Source: Cylindrobasidium torrendii FP15055 ss-10
Taxonomy: Eukaryota; Basidiomycota; Agaricomycetes; Agaricales; Physalacriaceae
Direction of reading: 5' to 3'
Assembly: GCA_000934385.1 (NCBI GenBank)
Contig: KN880478.1
Location: 62,001 to 126,000 of the forward strand
Length of the DNA stretch: 64,000 bases
Part shown: positions 1 through 12,070 of the stretch, piece by piece
Layout of the letters: each line of letters begins with the position of its first letter
Numbering within the stretch: position 1 is the first letter of the stretch
Notes under the pieces: model-generated
The model's database searches: none
Told to the model about the DNA's origin: nothing
The model's input: only the letters and a program-made list of their open reading frames with translations
Program-made: the position numbers and the translations under genes

Positions 1-267
1 GAAATTGAGAGCGAAATAAATAGTGGCCACCAAAATGCCAATAAAACCCAGATCATACTACAAATACAGTGCTGCCAAACATAATACAAGAATTCAAACG
101 AAATACCGTGCCAGACCGTCAGAAGCGATTTTTGAGAAGGCCGCAAAGAGAATTTACAGGTGCGACGGTATTTCGCTTGTTGACGCTCTTCACAGAAGGA
201 GCAGCGAATTCGAAAGGGGCGACCAAGCGCCTGTTCAAGAGATATTCGGTTTCTTTCGAAGCGTTGG

Positions 268-1178
268 TCACTGAGAGTACCTAGAAGACAAAATCAGCAC
301 AAAGGTTGTGAAGTCAGCATTCAGATGATATACTGGGGTATCTGGCAAACACACTGCTTCCTCCTCTGACGCGTACTCGTCGATTTCGTCGATGTACATA
401 TCGTCTGGGACGTCCGGGGTACAGTCGCTGGACAAGGGGTAGTGACCTATTGCAGGCGACGTGCTGAGGGCACCCATGAATATATCCTGGGACATAACCA
501 CAGGGGAGGCGTAAAAGTCGTCCTCAAAACCGTGGATAAATGTGTTGTCGACAACACAGCCACTGCATTCTTTGCTCACCAAGCAATCGTTGGGCATGAT
601 GAGATCGAGCTCGAGCTCAGCCCGGGGCGAGCAATCCATAGTAGCCACTAATGCCCCACACGAGAATGACTCAGCAACGGATTCGACGTCCTCGTCCGAA
701 CCCTCTCGATCCAATAGTGGAGGGAAAGAGGATTCTTGAGGAGGCGGAGGAGCGAGGTAGGGAATAGAGGGGGTCGGGATGTCCAAGTATTGTGCGTCCT
801 CGTCGCATTCTTCGAAGGAGTACTCAGATCCAGAGTCGGCGTCCGCATATGCCTCATCGATGAATTCAGTGGTGAATACCGGTAATGGAGTAGACACTTC
901 AAATGTGGGGACGTAGAAACCGAGGGACAAAGGAGAAGGCGTCGGAGCAAACGCGTCGTAGATATCGAAGCCGGTGGAGACTTTGAAAGGCGACCCAAGG
1001 CTGACTCCAAGCGTGTGCTTGAGCTGTAACATATGAATCAGCACAGTGATGTCTGCTTCGATCGAATACGCACTTTGTTAGCTTCGGTCACATCAAGAAC
1101 AAGGCCTCCTCGTTTGGAGTAAGTGCCGGTGTGCTGAGTCCCAACACTCGAGGCAGCCAAGGGGAAAGTCGACATCAT
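268..1178 (-). CDS. hypothetical acidic, Ser/Pro-rich protein (286 aa, 2 exons)
   Basis: I do not recognise a family. Exon 1 is 1178-1074 (starts MMSTFPLAAS), the intron 1073-1024 has GTGCGT...TTACAG ends, and exon 2 is 1023-268. Phase is kept and the sum is 287 codons with stop. The middle is rich in Asp, Glu, Ser and Pro (a YADADSGSEYSFEECDEDAQ-type stretch) with no signal peptide or membrane segment, which suggests an intrinsically disordered protein. A TATA-like element on the minus strand near 1331-1324 lies about 150 nt upstream of the start and supports it. The intron and promoter make a real gene likely. The function is unknown. Confidence 0.62.
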
Positions 1179-1323
1179 AATTGAAGAAGGAAAACGAGGG
1201 TAAAATGAGGGGGTTCAGAACAGAATTTTGACAAACAGCACAGCTGCTTAGTAGAGGGTTTGGGAGCTGAGATGTAAGAATGAGGTGAGCAGGCTAGGCT
1301 GTTCGGACACTTGACGTGCCAGG

Positions 1324-1331
1324 CTTTATAG
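1324..1331 (-). promoter_or_regulatory. TATA-like element for the 268-1178 gene
   Basis: The minus strand reads CTATAAAG about 150 nt upstream of the proposed ATG at 1178. Assigned from motif and position only. Confidence 0.4.
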
Positions 1332-2403
1332 CGCAGCTTTCGGATAATCTGGGAAGGATCTCGGTGCGACTGGACTTTGCCCTGATATAAAACCTTGACA
1401 ACGGCTTGACGACGACATTATGTCGCGTCAAGCCCGCGATCGCTCGGACTTACTGCGTAGATTGACACAGAAATAATGCCTTCAAGGTTCCCGTGGGTTC
1501 AAATTGTCTCTGGTGGCCGTTGCATATTTAAGAGCTTGACTGAAAAAACACATTGTACCGCCAGGCGTCGCGGCCTATCCAGACGCATTCTGGATGATTC
1601 CCCGATATACCGACTCATCAGCGCGGCTGAGCCAAGAAAGCTTCCGAGTGTCTATTAGCACAAGGCACATGTCAGGAACAATTGAGCAAAATGGAGATAC
1701 CAGGTTTCGTCGTTCGCGTGCATACATAATTGACTCCGACAAGTGCGAAGTTCGTCGAATGCCTCAACATCGATTATTCGATGGGAGCAATCCTACTACG
1801 ACGATTATCAGCATGCAGTGGTCAATGTACCACAGTTGGTGTTTGGAGACGAGAACATGACTGAGTACTACTAGTCACATGAGCCAGAGCGCAGTGTCCG
1901 TGGGATGTCAGCCGCAGTTCTGGCTCCTGCGCACTGCCAGATGATTTTCAACATACGGCAAATTTGGGCTCAATATGACAGTCGAATTCTGCCTGTGCAG
2001 CCGAAGGCTCGCGCTTCATGATGGCTTGGCATCTGTGCTACACCCTCAGCCTGAGCTGGAGTCGATGTCAATGCCGCATCATTTTTTGGACATTTATAAG
2101 GTTCAAAATGTTCAAATATTGACTATAACATTTGTTACCCGGAACAATCACACACCACTGTACCACGTCGCCCACAATTCACTGGATGTGACAAATACGA
2201 CAACAGTGGCGCCGTCATTGTCAACGATAGCGCTAATGAAATGAAAACCCTCACAAAAAGCTTTTAATAATGACAACTGTACTTTGTGCGATTCTCTGGC
2301 AAGGAGTGTTGAGGGCCCTTCCGCGCACCACCATATAAGGGAATGAACGAACAAACGACCCGGCCCGTTGTTTTGGGCTTCTTTGGGCCATAACACGTTG
2401 GGG
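1332..2403. other. intergenic stretch without a supported gene
   Basis: Only short ORFs lacking codon continuity, recognisable domains or plausible intron joins occur here. It lies between divergently transcribed genes and probably holds their upstream regions. Confidence 0.5.
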
Positions 2404-2410
2404 TATATAA
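2404..2410 (+). promoter_or_regulatory. TATA box of the 2521 gene
   Basis: TATATAA lies about 110 nt upstream of the ATG at 2521 and is followed by a CT-rich leader (about 2460-2515), typical of a fungal promoter. Confidence 0.5.
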
Positions 2411-2520
2411 GATGATGGGAGATCAAACATTGATCCTCACACTTTGGCTCTTACAGCCACCACTACCACTCTTTCACAGGACTTTTCTCTTGCCTCTGTA
2501 TTTCTTTCTCTACGGACACG

Positions 2521-3158
2521 ATGTCAGAATGCACGTTCTTAGGTATTCCGCCATCTGAGATGGTAAACAAATTTCCCATAAATATGGGAAACGGGGTGCT
2601 CATCGCTGGATAACCTAGGCTGAACTTAGATGTACTCTTAATGCTGGCTGCTCAGCCGTCGCCAAGAGGCGCCGCGCGAACACCAATACCACGCTCTCTA
2701 CCCCCAAAACCACACCAGACATCTCTGCTGCAATTAACGCGTCAGCAGATGTATACTCAACGCAGAGAGCATCGGTAAACCGCATCTTTCAAAGGCCCCA
2801 TCATATTACTGACAGTCGAACTTGAGAATAGATGGCAATGGACAGTTCCTCGATACTCATGACCCCCTCGTACAACTTTGACGGCGATGGAAACATCACG
2901 ATGACGCGTCTACACCCGTCGGCCTCAGGAATTCCAACGACATGCACGATTCAAAAACCCAATCCGAACTCTACGCTCGGGCTTCCTATGCCTAAGAACC
3001 CCTTCGTTTCTCCGGACACTGCTTTCATTGAGGAGGGCGTGGAACGGATGATGGCTCCCATTGTTCCCCTCCGCGTTTCGCTGACGGCGGAGGTTGAGGT
3101 CTACGACGACGCGTACCCTGCCTCCACGCGTCCGCGTGAAAGGACGACGGGGCTATAA
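2521..3158 (+). CDS. hypothetical small protein (155 aa, 3 exons)
   Basis: No family is recognised. Exons 2521-2542, 2656-2774 and 2832-3158 join in frame (468 nt with stop). Introns are 2543-2655 (GTATTC...CTCAG, unusually long at 113 nt) and 2775-2831 (GTAAAC...AATAG). The protein begins MSECTFLAVAKRRRANTNTT, is Ser/Thr/Pro-rich and has no TM segment. A TATA box and pyrimidine-rich leader precede it. Other splice choices for intron 1 lead to early stops, which favours this model. It converges on the oxidoreductase gene at 3477. Confidence 0.5.
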
Positions 3159-3476
3159 AAACGCTAGACTTAGCAGCCGACGACTCTGCGTCGAACGACA
3201 TATAATTGTTGGCGTCGCTGCATACTTCGTAACGACCACGACCACTCTGGACGAAGACACATGTCATGAGAGACACCATTTCCTGGCTTTGATAATATGA
3301 ATATGATTAATCTACCTAACCAATAATTCCATGATGATAAACCAAGCAAGGCCTGTTGCTGTGAGTTGAAGGATAGTCGCATCGCAGCACCTGGAGTCGC
3401 CCTTCCGATGTCTATGTTGTTGATGTCCGAGCTGTCTTGCACATATTATCTGCTTGTGCTCCAAGGAGCGTGCCAT

Positions 3477-5088
3477 TTACGCGGTCGATTTGATCAGCCT
3501 GCTCTCGATTTGTATCTTTCCTGACTTGTTCAGGCGCTCAACGAGCTGATCGCCGATGGCGACTGCAGTAGTGAGGACACCTCCTCGTCTGACGAATGGC
3601 GAAAGTTTCTCGGGCTCGAGTAGGGCAAGACCAGACTCAGCCAGCATGACTATCGTACAGCGTCAGAATGTAAAAGGAAAAAGAAATACCGAGTAACACG
3701 CACAGCAAGTGAGGTAGTAGCCAGGATCGCCTTTTCCCTTGAATGTGGTGATAGCCTGCAAATCCTGTCCAACGGCCGAGGTGACATTAGTCACTTCGAG
3801 GAAACCACTGTGCAGTTCCCTAGTACAAGTCAGTGCTTGCCAGTGAACGTTGAGGGTGGCTTACTTCTCGGTCTTTGGCCCATGTCCTGATTTAGGGAGT
3901 AATGGCTTGATGATAGCTCGAATCTAGCAACAATGAGTTGTGTACTAGAGTCAAATAGAGCATGAACATACCGGAGCAATAGCAATGGCGGCGAAACCAA
4001 TCAGCATTGTGAAGGAGACGAAGAGTGCCGTCGCACGGGATGAAGTGACCATGAATTCACTGTATTTGAAGTTGGGTCCGTACCGCGCGCGAGCAGTTTC
4101 TTTTGTGGGCGCGGTAATGTGCTGGTACTCCTTCAAACCGTACGAGCGATGGACGATGCCACGATTAATGAATGACATCGGGAAGTACGTGCCAATTAGA
4201 GAACGTGTGGATTTTGGGATGGGAAGTTCATGTACAACAGGAGGACGGGCGTCGGGGATCCCAGTCACTACTCAGAGTCAGCAAATGCTAGTAATTCTGG
4301 CGCGTGTACGCACCTGGGCTTAACGCGTAACTTGCACCAGCCCACATCATGACCCTCCGCGGAACACTGTCGAAGCCGGCAACGATGGATTGGATTGTCC
4401 CGCCAGAGAAGGCGCCATGAAACTTGTAGGCTGTAATGGATGAGTCCACGAGCACATTCAAATCTTGGGTGCCGGTGGAGAGCGTTTTGTGTCCGAGATA
4501 TGCAGTAAGGTCGCTGGGAACGCTGTCCATTCCGCAGGATGGAATGATTATGGAGCCCTTCTTCGACGCGGCGTAGTCGAATCTTGACACATGAGGAGCA
4601 AGTAGGAGGGGATGAGAAAATACGCACTCGGTAATGATGGCCTTGATCCACTGTGCTTCACCAGACAGGTCGACGTGATGGACACCATGGTGAACGCACG
4701 CTCTGAGAAGAAAATGAGGACTGCATTCCCAAAGACGCTTGAAATATGAGAACGTACCGAACGACAGCAGTCCCATAGAACCAATACGGCCCAACTGTGT
4801 TAATCACGACCTTGGTGCTCTGCACAGCCTGGTCAACGGATTCTGTATCCTCTACGTCCACAACTTTGACCGGAACGCTAGCTGGTAGATCAAGCTCATC
4901 AACGAGTGTTTGTAATTTGGCCCTTGAGCGGCCTGCAATGGCAAAAGTGAATGTGGAGCGGTCGGGGTGATTTTGTAGGTATTGTATCGTGGTGCGAGCC
5001 GTGATGCCTACAGAACGATTAGCGTCCCATTCGTGGATGGCGGGAAGGATGGCGCGCCTGTTCCCAAAACGAGTAAGTCGGTCTGCAT
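3477..5088 (-). CDS. saccharopine dehydrogenase-like oxidoreductase (SCCPDH family, 422 aa)
   Basis: This is a Rossmann-fold NAD(P)-binding protein of the SCCPDH / trans-acting enoyl reductase-like family, generally linked to lipid droplets or membranes. The N-terminus MQTDLLVLGTGITARTTIQY carries the glycine-rich nucleotide loop. It is followed by a FAIAGRSRAKLQ strand, VVINTVGPYWFYG, an HHVDLSGEAQW motif and a PSCGMDSVPSDL motif. A hydrophobic segment (TALFVSFTMLIGFAAIAIAP) sits in the C-terminal half. The eight exons are 5088-5058, 5007-4758, 4702-4628, 4582-4314, 4267-3972, 3923-3865, 3819-3704 and 3649-3477, totalling 1269 nt. Intron 1 must be a GC-AG intron (5057-5008), because it restores the GxGxxx loop and no GT donor does. 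An AT-rich TATA-like motif lies near 5224-5232. The family assignment is firm, the substrate unknown. Confidence 0.88.
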
Positions 5089-5232
5089 GGTGGAGGCGGT
5101 GGTCGTGGTGGTTGCTGGTCAAGATTCGGTGATTAATGACGTGCCGAATCGCCGGAACACGCAACCAGTGTGCGACATCACAAAAAAACGCGTCGGAGGC
5201 AAGAGAATGAGAATTGCTCTGCGCTTATATTT

Positions 5233-6371
5233 CCGTCCAGATGACTGAGTGCACCGTACAGACCCAAAAATGCAGCTTTTGAACATGGGCGACTAGCTCG
5301 ATCGGGGTTGAGATACACGTGCATGTTGAATTGGTCCCAAAAAGGTCCAAAAGCTGTAGCGGAGGCTATGTAAGGCCGTGACTCCAAAAGCGTGACATAT
5401 CAGAAGCACCATATAACGTTATGAATTTGGCTGTCTTATACATACTCTAGATGAGCCACCGAAGATTCAGAGAACTGACTTCAATTTGCTTAACGCACGT
5501 GCATGATCAATATTATCCGGATGCAGTCTCCTGTTTCCCAGCCTGTCTTTCGCCCTCCATCACGACCATCGTCGTAGCACATAACGTTTAGCCATGGGGT
5601 ATGGCCCAGTCCTGTTCTGTCTCTCCGAGTTAATAACTGACGTTTGAACAGATGCGTGTGGTCGTGTATCAGCCGTTCGTGCCTCCTCCCCTCTCTATAA
5701 CACAGGACCAACAAATTCCGTCTCAACAGAGTCATGGTTATGCCTGATTGGCTCCCTCAAATGGCTTGTGGTGGCTACTGCGAATGTCGCTATTTGGCTC
5801 ATCCAAAGTGAGCGTTCTCCTCGTCACTACGCAATCATGTATTCACACTTTCGTAGGCGCTACAGACGTTCTTGTGTGGGTATTCGATGCATTGATGTGT
5901 GGATGCTGCAAGCAAGATCGTTTGAGGCAGTCCGGCGAAACGTAGGCTGTCATTCGACCGATGAGCGGACTAAGAAGCTCATACTGCTCTAGCAATAACG
6001 CGCACACGTTCAGCAACGAAAAGGTTGCGGCTACATGAGTGGCAGGACAAGCCTTCTCATGAACAAATGAACCAATTTCAATGCTGGGTACTTAATGACT
6101 GTTATGAATGTTATGAAATCACGGGTTGCCCCGTGCCGACATAGATATCGTGGGCACAATGACATTGACATGGAAAGAACACGGCAAAGCGCGCAGGGCA
6201 CTGCTTGATGCCTCGTGAGGAAGACAATAGGGAGTGATGTAGCATTGCGGTGACAAAATCGAGAAGGTGTGCGAAGAAGAAAGCAATGTGCCGGATAGAT
6301 GCTGGAATACTGCTTTCATATACATTTGAGTTATTGGTCGTGGTAGCATGGAGAGAATCACAACGCACGGA
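5233..6371. other. intergenic stretch without a supported gene
   Basis: Short overlapping ORFs are present on both strands, but none shows a conserved motif or a consistent exon structure. It lies between the oxidoreductase promoter and the EFG1 3' end. Confidence 0.45.
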
Positions 6372-7238
6372 CTATGAACTGTCTGAATCCCCATCTCCAT
6401 CTGACCCGTCTTCTTCATCATCATCGTCCCCGAAGAACGTGTCCTCTTCGACGTGGTCCTGGGCCGCTACCGATACATCGCTTGTCTTCTTCATCGAGGG
6501 CTTTGCGCGCTGCTGTATGGGCCGTTCTGACATCTCTTTTTCTGGCTCCATAGTAAGCTCTCCGTCTTGCATCCGTTTTCGTATTTGCGCGCGCATCTCG
6601 TCACGCTGTGTGTCCGTAGCAGAGCTTGAAGGCTGGGGTTTGGGTTCGCTGGTCTCTGGTGGGAAGAGGGATATATATTTCTTAAGACGTGGATAGTTCT
6701 GTCCTGCAATGAGGATGGTGTTAAATATGAGACTAGGCAGGCGCACCAGAATATAGTTCAGGTCGACGCGAGCGCTGAATAGTTCATCGGTGTATTTCTG
6801 CTTCCCCTTACTCGACGCGGAATCAAGCTTCTTCTGAAGCTTTTTGATTTTCCTGGCTGCCTTTTGGCGTTCTGAAGGCCCATAAGCAAGACTCTAGTCG
6901 AGTATTCAAGAACGCACCAAAAAACTTGACAGCATGATATCTTGTGCTTAATGTCTTCTCCTTGTTTCGTAATTCTGCCTCCGCTAACTCGTCTTGCAAA
7001 CCCTTCAGTCGCCGCTCCGTCTTCACTCTTACATCCGGGGTCAATGTATCCTATCTGGGGATTAGATTCGCCGGGTTGACAGAGCACCATTGCGCACCTT
7101 GGCAAGTAGACGCTGCGTCTGTCGCAAAGATGCTTTTATCTTCGACACCCCCGGCGTGTGCCCTAATTTATCTGTGTTCGGCCTTGTTTTGCTTTCATTG
7201 TGTTTTCGCTGCGTTTTTGGTGTTCGCGTAGGTGCCAT
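6372..7238 (-). CDS. EFG1: rRNA-processing protein EFG1 (241 aa, 4 exons)
   Basis: This is the nucleolar small-subunit processome factor needed for 18S rRNA maturation. The basic N-terminus is followed by GVSKIKASLRQTQRLLAK, then the family core with alternating basic and acidic helices (VKTERRLKGLQDELAEAELR, ERQKAARKIKKLQKKLDS, a coiled-coil pattern). The signature LNYILNYPRLKKYISLFPPE follows, and a long acidic/Ser tail ends in DDDDEEDGSDGDGDSDSS. Exons 7238-7098, 7050-6918, 6871-6747 and 6698-6372 sum to 726 nt. The last acceptor is the second of two close AGs (GCAGGACAG), chosen because it alone yields the family motif. The start lies 113 bp from the divergent ELP1 start, so the two probably share a bidirectional promoter. 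Confidence 0.9.
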
Positions 7239-7351
7239 GGTAGTCAGGTAAAAGCTATGTAAACGCGCTTTCGATCGCTCAAATTTCATCATAGCCTGCT
7301 GCTAACTGATCTGATCGTATATTGCTCTTTCCTCTTCACCTTGAGCCCAAG

Positions 7352-10300
7352 ATGCGAAATCTCGCCCTTGCGGCAACCAGACACGTCTCAATTTCAGAAG
7401 GAGAACATGTTTCGTTTTCGACAACGGATTTGGACCAGAACCTTGAATATGTCGCGTCGGAGACCGTGAAGGAGGGCGAGGTCAACGTTAAGATCTATAC
7501 GTTAGCAGCGGTGCGTGCTTGGAAAAAGCATTTCAGCGAATCTCATCATAAAAAAGGATGAGGAGCCGACTGTATTCACCTCATTTTCGACCATCGCATC
7601 CGCCGGTGTCCTGAATCAAGTCATTTCTATGCACGTCCTACTGGATACACAACAACTCGTCGCTATCTTACGCAGCGGAGATATCACAGTTATTGAACTA
7701 GAGGATGGCACTGTGCGATACCTCCCCATCACGTTGACCTGGAGGCTAATTTGTGAAGTAGTCTGATGTTGTCGGGACCGTTGACGGTGGCATTCTTGCG
7801 GCTTCATGGTCTCCAGATGACTCTGTCTTGTCCCTAGTATCTGGCATGTAGCCCACCTTCTACCTCCATCCAATCTGACGGGTTCTAGGCGAGGACAAGC
7901 TGCTGCTCATGACTACAACTTTCGATGTTTTGTCTGAGGCTAGCCTCCATCCGGATGAGTTTGGTGAAGGTATGGAGACCAATGTCTTTTCTGAACTTTA
8001 CTGACTGATTTAAGATGCTCCCATCAATGTGGGCTGGGGGTCTAAGCAAACCCAATTCCATGGGTCCATCGGCAAATCCGCCGCAACCGCGACTGTTACC
8101 TCCACCCACACCATATCCCCGGACGACGACCGTGTCCCACGCATAACCTGGCGCGGCGATGGCACATACTTCGCTGTGTCTGCTGTGTCCGTAAAAGATA
8201 ACCATCGGAAATTCCGAGTGTACGACCGACATGGTGTCCTCCAATCAACCTCAGAAAGCGTACCAGGCCTCGAACACCCACTCTCTTGGAGGCCTTCAGG
8301 CAATCTCATCGCCGCGACGCAACGATTCGGATACCCTGGCGGAGGCGCAGGAAAGGCTGAGCGCCATGATATTGTGTTCTTCGAGCGGAATGGGCTACGA
8401 CATGGCGAATTCTCCATTCGCGTAGCTGACTTGGGCAGCTTGAAGGTGGCCAATTCGCAGTGGGGTTACCGGGTCATGGATCTTCGCTGGAGCGCAGACT
8501 CAAACGTGCTCGCTGTCTGGATACGAAAGGAAGATGATACCGACTTCGGTGAGTTTTTTTTGCTAACCCTCAATACGATACGCTGACAATGATACCAGTC
8601 CAGTTATGGACCATCGGAAACTACCACTGGTTGGTCGCTCATACTTTGCGTACCCTTCGACTCACCTTTCCCAGGTACTTGAAGCACGAAGTCGCATCAG
8701 TGCATGGTATCTTTACGTCCGTTGGATGGCATCCAGAAAAACCTCTCGTCCTCATTTTGACAACAGCCAGTAAGCGTTTTCCATCTCCTTCAAATATTCA
8801 ATTCAACTCCCAATAGATGAAATAATCCACCGAGCATATGCCTGGGAGACATGCAGCTCTCCGTCCGCCCCTCCCCATGATTCCGGGAGCGTCTCTGTCA
8901 CTGATGGGAGTGCGTATGTCAGCCTTCACATCAATATGCAAAGCTAAACTACTCTTAGCATCTCTGCTTCTGACACCGTTTCGCACACAAAATGTTCCAC
9001 CTCCCATGTCATCTCATCAGCTTTCCGTCTCCCAGCCAGATTTACCAACGAACCGCAGCAAGATTCCCATCCATACAGCGTTTGCGCCCAATAAGGATGT
9101 GCTCGTCGTCCTGTGGGAGCACGGCCTTGTCGAAACATGGCAACTGGATACACGGCTTGGTCCCGGACGCGGCAAGATCATGAATCCAACTCGAGTCTCG
9201 CACTGGGATCTTCTTCCATTACCCCACATCTCCTACCGCCAGGTCGTCGTACTAAAAGACTCGGCAATGGCCTTTCTCGGGTCAAGCAAGGCGGGGTCGG
9301 ACGTGCTGCTTGTTGTGCCATTTGGAAAGACATCAGAGTGTTCTGGTGGGCACTTGAAGATCGATTTGCCTGAGCGCAACGGGCATCTCATCGCCAGCCA
9401 GGAAGTTGTTATATGGCAGTCTCGCTCTGGCGGACTCTTTGCCGGTGCGTCTGCCTTCACTTTTCATATGCCACTCATTGAACAATTGGCAGTTGACCAG
9501 TCGACCAAGTCTATCGAATCCACTGGACTGTTTCCCGGGGCGTGTTGGACGGCCAAACATCTGGAGCAACAACAGCTGCATGTCGGTCTCGCGGATTCAG
9601 GAAAACTATATGTCTCGGCATCGACAAAGGAGCCAGCTGTTATCGCGTCAAATGCTACATCATTCACGGTCGCCTCTGGGTTCCTCGTCTATACAACAGG
9701 AGCCCACGAATCGGTCTATGCGCCTCTTTCTGCCTCCGAAGGTCTACACGCCTTCCTTGAAGCCGCGACAGACGCCGACCGAGATACCATTCGCGCAAAG
9801 TGGGAGAAGAGGCGGGTCGAAAGAGGGTCCAGGATTGTTGTTGGCGTACCTTCTGCTATGAGCCTCGTCCTACAGATGCCCCGAGGGAATCTTGAGACGA
9901 TCAATCCGCGACCGTTCGTTATGGAGGTTGTCCGCCAAGATCTAGATTCGTACGCGACTGTCCTGGCTGGTGTGGGGCGAACCTGGCTGACCGAGGATGT
10001 AGACTTCAATACCGCAAAGCGTTTATGGCGTGCAGGAAACATCGAATAGACCTCAACGTCATTGTCGAGCACGACAGGGATGCGTTCCTCAAGCACGTGG
10101 GCGAGTTCGTTGACCAGGTCCATGAAGTGGATCATATCAACTTGTTCTTGACGAGCGTTGGGTTTGTCTATGCCGTTTTGTATTATGCCTCATCTTCATG
10201 CTTCACATAGGCGGTCCACCTTGAATGCAGCCGACATCGCGATAGTATGCGACTCTGTGCGGGGTGTCCTGGAGAAGCGTGACATGAAGACCTACGTGAA

Positions 10301-12070
10301 TTCGATCTTGACGGCGCATGTTGTGAAGACGCCCCCGGACCATGAAGCGGGATTGAACCTGTTGTTGGAACTGAGAGGTATGTGCTGATGTTTGTGCGCC
10401 GTGTATACTAAAACCGTTATAGACGGCAACCCCGCGCTCGTTGAGGATGCGGTCAAATACATCATCTTCCTCGTTGATGCAGAGAGGCTCTACGATACTG
10501 CGCTGGGAATGTATGACTTCTCGCTCGTACTGCTCATCGCGCAGCATTCCCAAAAGGTATGGTAGATGACAGGCATGGCGCTGGTATACTAAGAAACATG
10601 CAGGATCCGAGGGAGTACTTGCCATTCCTGCGCCGTTTGCGGGCGATGGAGACCTATGTCCAAAGGTTCACGATCGATGACCATCTCAAACGGTATCCGA
10701 GCGCACTGAAGAACCTTCACTTAGCTGGTTTGTCGCCCTCATTATTGACACAACGTTTCCTGACTTAGCGATGTAGGCGACGAGCATTTCGACCAAGCCA
10801 TCGAATACATTGAGAGGTACTCGCTCTATGAGGCCGGTTTGCGTATATGGAAGAATACACCGAGATACCAGGTGAGTCTACTCCCTAACCGGAAAACCGA
10901 TCTAACATAGTTCTCCCAGGCCGTTCTGACAACATATGGAGACTGGCTTTTTGACCGACGGGAGTTCCGACAGGCCGCGTCCGTCTTTATCGAGGCAGGA
11001 GCACTCCAGCGCGCCATGGTCGCACATGAGAAAGCTCTCGAATGGCAAGGCTTCTTCGATCTGGCGATACGAACGAACATGGGCGCGGACGATCTCAAGG
11101 CAGCGGGGTATAGGGTTGCAGAAGACTTGTCGGCGAAGAAGAGATATCAAGATGCGGCGCGTGTGTTGCTGGATTATGCAGACGATGTTAGAGAGGCTGT
11201 CGTCACGCTCACACACGGGAATGCGTTTTCGGAGGCCAGGAGAATTGTGCGTTCATTTGCCTTGCTAGTTCTTCTGGATTGAGCTAAACGTGGGATGCTG
11301 TAGGCAACGCTCAAGAGGCAAGGTGATCTTCTGGACGAGGTTATCAAACCTGCCGCGCTGGAGAGTCGTGGGCAGCTTTCAGAGGACATCAATGAGATGC
11401 GGGAGCAACTAGAGAAACAGTACCATCGGTTACTCGAGCTCAAAGTACGGCGTGTGGAGGAACCTGATGCGTTCTTTGGGCTGGATGGAGAGGGCGCGGC
11501 GGGTCTGGCGGACGTCGACGTGATGACTGATGCGTCGATGCCATTCACAGCGTTCACGCGGTATACGGTTGCACCGACGAGTGTGTCCAAGGTGTCCTCG
11601 AAGCGGACGTCCAAGTCGAAGAGGAAGCAGGAGAGGAAGGTGGGGTCAGGAAGGAAGGGGACGGTGGACGAGGAGGATTACCTTGTCAAGTCTGTGGCTA
11701 AGCTTGTGACACGGTTTTCTGGGACGAGAGGTTTGTTCTTTCACCTGCTTTCCTGTGTGTGAAGCTCACGGGTGCTTCAGACGAAGCGCGCGCCCTCATT
11801 CCACATCTCTTTGAGCTCTCTGACGAGCATCGGGAGGAGGGGTTGGCATTGCAGAAGGAGATACAGACGTTCGAGGGCTTGATCAAGCAACGAGTAGAGG
11901 AGATTTGGAAGAAGACTGACGAGGATGAGCCAGTACACGACTCTTGGAAGTCGCGGATGGATGCAGCGGAGAAAGCGAGAAGTAGAAATCCGGTGGAATC
12001 TGTCACTAAGCCTGAGGTGGGTGTGGAGGAGTGGAAGCTAAGACTGCTTGACTTGGAGCTTGGGGCGTAG
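7352..12070 (+). CDS. ELP1: Elongator complex protein 1 (IKI3/ELP1, 1314 aa, 17 exons)
   Basis: This is the scaffold subunit of Elongator, which installs 5-carboxymethyl side chains on wobble uridines of tRNAs in the cytoplasm. It starts MRNLALAATRHVSIS and has the N-terminal WD40-type propellers (WSPDDSVLSLVSG, ITWRGDGTYFAVS, SWRPSGNLIAATQ, DLRWSADSNVLAVW, VQLWTIGNYHWYLKHEV). The alpha-solenoid follows, with the diagnostic AFMACRKHRIDLNVI and DEHFDQAIEYIERYSLYEAGL segments. A Lys/Arg/Ser-rich patch (SKRTSKSKRKQERKVGSGRK) corresponds to the tRNA-binding basic region, and a helical C-terminal dimerisation region ends WKLRLLDLELGA. Seventeen exons, from 7352-7510 and 7557-7712 to 11781-12070, sum to 3945 nt. 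Sixteen introns are 45-57 nt long. Intron 3 (7844-7888) needs a GC donor. The gene appears complete and intact. Confidence 0.95.

Noticed and set aside
23..274. Short basic ORF at the left edge (+)
   Set aside because: Its first codon is GTG, it overlaps the convergent minus-strand gene end, and it shows no domain or splice support.
1476..1860. Two overlapping plus-strand ORFs and a GGTTCAAAT tRNA B-box-like string near 1496
   Set aside because: No A-box or cloverleaf can be folded around it, and the ORFs have no continuity or motif.
5490..5992. Overlapping 65-81 aa ORFs on both strands
   Set aside because: No conserved residues, promoter or splice pattern; probably chance in GC-balanced DNA.
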